A stretch of DNA of 64,000 nt from W0P28-013 sp051870755 (GTDB lineage Bacteria > Bacteroidota > Bacteroidia > Bacteroidales > Paludibacteraceae), in contig JBJECE010000008.1 in the NCBI GenBank assembly GCA_051870755.1, forward strand, positions 1 through 64,000. Direction: 5' to 3'. Shown in pieces: positions 62,050 through 64,000 of this stretch. The notes beneath the pieces are model-generated. The model saw nothing but the letters and a program-made list of their open reading frames with translations. It had not been told where the DNA came from and searched no databases. Each line of letters opens with the position of its first letter. Positions within the stretch are counted from its first letter, which is position 1. The translations under genes and the position numbers were made by a program.

Positions 62050-63307
62050 TTTCGCTGATGACAAAACGCGCTGTCAAGCGGTTGCGTTGTTCGACAAAGA
62101 CGAGTTTTTCGCCCACCAATTTGTCCACAATTTCTTTGGTGTAGTGGCGTATGGTAATCAATTCCACATCGGTGTTGTACAGCACTTCGTATTCGTCCTG
62201 AAATTCGGCTACCAAATTTTTGAAAATAGCCGGATTGTAGTCGATGCAGAGCGAAAAACTGATGGCCGACGTCTGTATCAGACTGACTTTGGTGCGGTAA
62301 CTTGCCAAGATGGCGAAGATTTTGCTCAATTTTTCTTCGGCGATGAACGAAAAATCGCGCGGCGTCAGTGTCAGCAGCACCTGATTGGCCTTGTTGATGT
62401 ACACCGGCGGCAGGTCGAGTTTGCCAACCACCTCTTCGATGACCGAACCGGCTTGCGTCGGGTCGATGAACGAGCGTACGAAAAGCGGGATTTTCTTGTT
62501 TTGAATCGGCTTTACGGTTTTCGGGTGAATGACGCTTGCGCCGCAGTACGACAACTCGATGGCCTCTTTGTACGACAATTTCGGAATCACTTGCACCTCG
62601 CTGTAACGTTTCGGGTCGGCGTTCATCACGCCCGGCACATCTTTCCAGATGGTAACGCTTTCGGCATCGAGCAGATTGGCCAACAGCGCAGCCGTGTAGT
62701 CCGAACCTTCGCGCCCGAGTGTGGTGGTTTGGTTGGTCAGCGTGCCGGCTATGAAACCTTGCGTAACGTACAAATCGTAACTTTTGAAATTGAACACATC
62801 GTTTGTCAAACGGTGCGACAGTTTCATGTCCACATTGCCTTCGCGGTAGTTGTCGTCGGTTTTCAGGTAGTTGCGTATGTCGATAAATTTGACACGCACG
62901 CTTTGCGTGTGCAGATACGCTGCCACGATGGTTGTCGAAATCAGTTCGCCGTACGACACGATGCGGTCGTATTCGTAGTCGTAACTGAGCGACGGCTTCA
63001 GCGCAAGGTCGGCGCGCAGATTTCCGTAGAGTTGTGCCAATTGTTCGTCGATGGCATAACGATTTTTGGACGTAAACAATTCATCGACAATGGCGTTGTG
63101 ATAGGTCATTACGGCTTCGAGTCGGGCTTCGAGGTCGGGTTTACGATTGAAAAAACTATCCAAAACAGCTTCCAAAGCGTTGGTCGTTTTGCCCATGGCC
63201 GACACAACAACGACCAAGCGATCGTTGGCATTCCCGACGATGCGACACAGATTGCAAACGCCTTCGGCATTTTTGACCGATGCGCCTCCGAATTTGTAAA
63301 TCTTCAT
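62039..63307 (-). CDS. lysC: Aspartate kinase (monofunctional, ACT-containing)
   Basis: 422 residues. First step of the lysine/threonine/methionine/diaminopimelate pathway. The KFGGASV motif at 5-11, VVVSAMGKTTN, GSDYTAALLANLL, and SYKEAIELSYCGASVIHPKT are conserved. C-terminal ACT-type regulatory domains (~295-420) suggest feedback control, with no fused homoserine dehydrogenase. First gene of the likely operon lysC - DUF2461 - radical SAM - Cys-rich protein - recQ. A -7 element is at 63355-63362. Confidence 0.96.
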   Translation of the reverse strand: MKIYKFGGASVKNAEGVCNLCRIVGNANDRLVVVVSAMGKTTNALEAVLDSFFNRKPDLEARLEAVMTYHNAIVDELFTSKNRYAIDEQLAQLYGNLRADLALKPSLSYDYEYDRIVSYGELISTTIVAAYLHTQSVRVKFIDIRNYLKTDDNYREGNVDMKLSHRLTNDVFNFKSYDLYVTQGFIAGTLTNQTTTLGREGSDYTAALLANLLDAESVTIWKDVPGVMNADPKRYSEVQVIPKLSYKEAIELSYCGASVIHPKTVKPIQNKKIPLFVRSFIDPTQAGSVIEEVVGKLDLPPVYINKANQVLLTLTPRDFSFIAEEKLSKIFAILASYRTKVSLIQTSAISFSLCIDYNPAIFKNLVAEFQDEYEVLYNTDVELITIRHYTKEIVDKLVGEKLVFVEQRNRLTARFVISENGK

Positions 63308-63354
63308 ATAATCAATAAGTTACGATGTTTTTTGAAACTCTGTTTACAATCTTA

Positions 63355-63362
63355 CAAAGGTA
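63355..63362 (-). promoter_or_regulatory. -7 element of the lysC operon
   Basis: Minus strand TACCTTTG (complement), 48 bases before the lysC start. No TTTG lies at the standard 20-base distance, so the -33 is uncertain. Confidence 0.5.
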
Positions 63363-63489
63363 CGCAATAATTTCAAATTTATCGTATATTTGCAGTGCGA
63401 ATTTATCAACAACCATGCGCTGCGCCGCGTGTCTATCGGCCGCAATGGCCGATGCTGTGTTTTTCTTGTAGTTTTTTTTTGAAAAAAAG

Positions 63490-63521
63490 TTTGCACACAC
63501 CAAAAAATAATTGTACCTTTG
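63490..63521 (+). promoter_or_regulatory. Promoter of rplS
   Basis: TTTG at 63490-63493, 20-base spacer, TACCTTTG at 63514-63521; perfect consensus. The leader to the rplS start codon is about 80 bases. Confidence 0.8.
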
Positions 63522-63605
63522 CAATCCGTTTCGTGTAGCCGCTGATGCGGAGAAGAGAAGCCCATGTATGCTGCACTAATGTTTATTGTAAAAACCTGTT
63601 AATCA

Positions 63606-63953
63606 ATGGATTTAATTAAAGTTGCGGAACAAGCTTTCGCGGTAGAAACAAACTTTCCTTCGTTCAAGAGTGGCGATACCATCACGGTGGCCTATCGCAT
63701 CAAAGAGGGTAACAAAGAGCGTATTCAGCAATATCGCGGTATCGTGATTAAAATCGTCGGCCATGGCGACAAAAAACGTTTCACGGTGCGCAAAATTTCT
63801 GATAACGTTGGCGTAGAGCGTATTTTCCCGATCAACTCGCCGTTTATCGAGAAAATTGAGGTGAACAAAGTCGGTAAAGTGCGTCGCGCTAAATTGTATT
63901 ATCTGCGCAACCTCACCGGTAAAGCCGCCCGTATTCGCGAAAAACGCATCTGA
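63606..63953 (+). CDS. rplS: 50S ribosomal protein L19
   Basis: 115 residues, full length. Typical features: FKSGDTITVAYRIKEGNKER, QQYRGIVIKI, GVERIFPINSPFIEKIEV and the C-terminal KVRRAKLYYLRNLTGKAARI. Sits at the 30S/50S interface. Single gene with a consensus promoter; not linked here to rpsP-rimM-trmD as in many bacteria. Confidence 0.98.
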   Translation: MDLIKVAEQAFAVETNFPSFKSGDTITVAYRIKEGNKERIQQYRGIVIKIVGHGDKKRFTVRKISDNVGVERIFPINSPFIEKIEVNKVGKVRRAKLYYLRNLTGKAARIREKRI

Positions 63954-64000
63954 TTGTTGCGCCTTTTTTGAGGATAAACATCGACTCCCATTCCTGCGAA

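Overview
The window is a chromosomal segment of a member of the Bacteroidota, most likely order Bacteroidales. Three things point there. Promoters follow the Bacteroidota pattern TTTG-N20-TAnnTTTG (for example before ffh, gdhA, serC, rplS and the initiator tRNA). Five large secreted proteins carry, or once carried, a type IX secretion system (T9SS) C-terminal sorting domain. Several families are typical of the phylum: a DUF4270 lipoprotein, an EF-G2-like factor, and a receiver/PEP-binding fusion protein. I cannot name genus or species. There is no rRNA and one tRNA.

Layout. 1-5.5 kb: end of a large T9SS surface protein and a small protein with a C-terminal PIGDG membrane segment. 5.7-11.3 kb (minus): ffh-folD, and a manC / small membrane protein / mutL operon. 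11.4-24.2 kb (minus): a two-gene operon for a 969-aa secreted Ig-like protein and a 3273-aa giant with about 30 cadherin-like beta-sandwich repeats. 25.2-30.3 kb (plus): a beta-propeller protein and a T9SS-type N-acetylmuramoyl-L-alanine amidase whose sorting domain is out of frame. 30.4-36.5 kb (minus): an EF-G2-like factor with degenerate GTPase motifs, then pssA and a secreted endonuclease I. 36.6-38.2 kb: initiator tRNA, a lipoprotein, pdxB. 38.2-38.5 kb: an AT-rich remnant resembling a toxin-antitoxin module. 38.7-44.3 kb: the receiver/PEP-binding protein, gdhA, serC. 44.3-48.8 kb: an accessory stretch with an LRR (BspA-like) T9SS protein flanked by two palindromic repeats, two small membrane or lipoprotein genes, and a DUF4143-type AAA ATPase flanked by 75-bp direct repeats. 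48.8-58.4 kb: an S9 peptidase, an operon of a glycogen-synthase-like protein, DUF4270 lipoprotein, unknown exported protein and clpC, then grpE-dnaJ. 58.4-63.3 kb (minus): a compact operon lysC - DUF2461 - radical SAM activase-like - Cys-rich membrane protein - recQ. 63.6-64 kb: rplS.

How it fits together. Housekeeping genes (protein targeting, mismatch repair, translation, PLP/serine/lysine metabolism, chaperones) alternate with genes for large secreted proteins. No T9SS machinery is encoded here, so the cargo must use a secretion apparatus encoded elsewhere. The points most worth following up are the repeat-flanked ATPase cassette, the radical SAM / Cys-rich protein pair, the giant adhesin operon, the EF-G2-like factor, and the frameshifted amidase.
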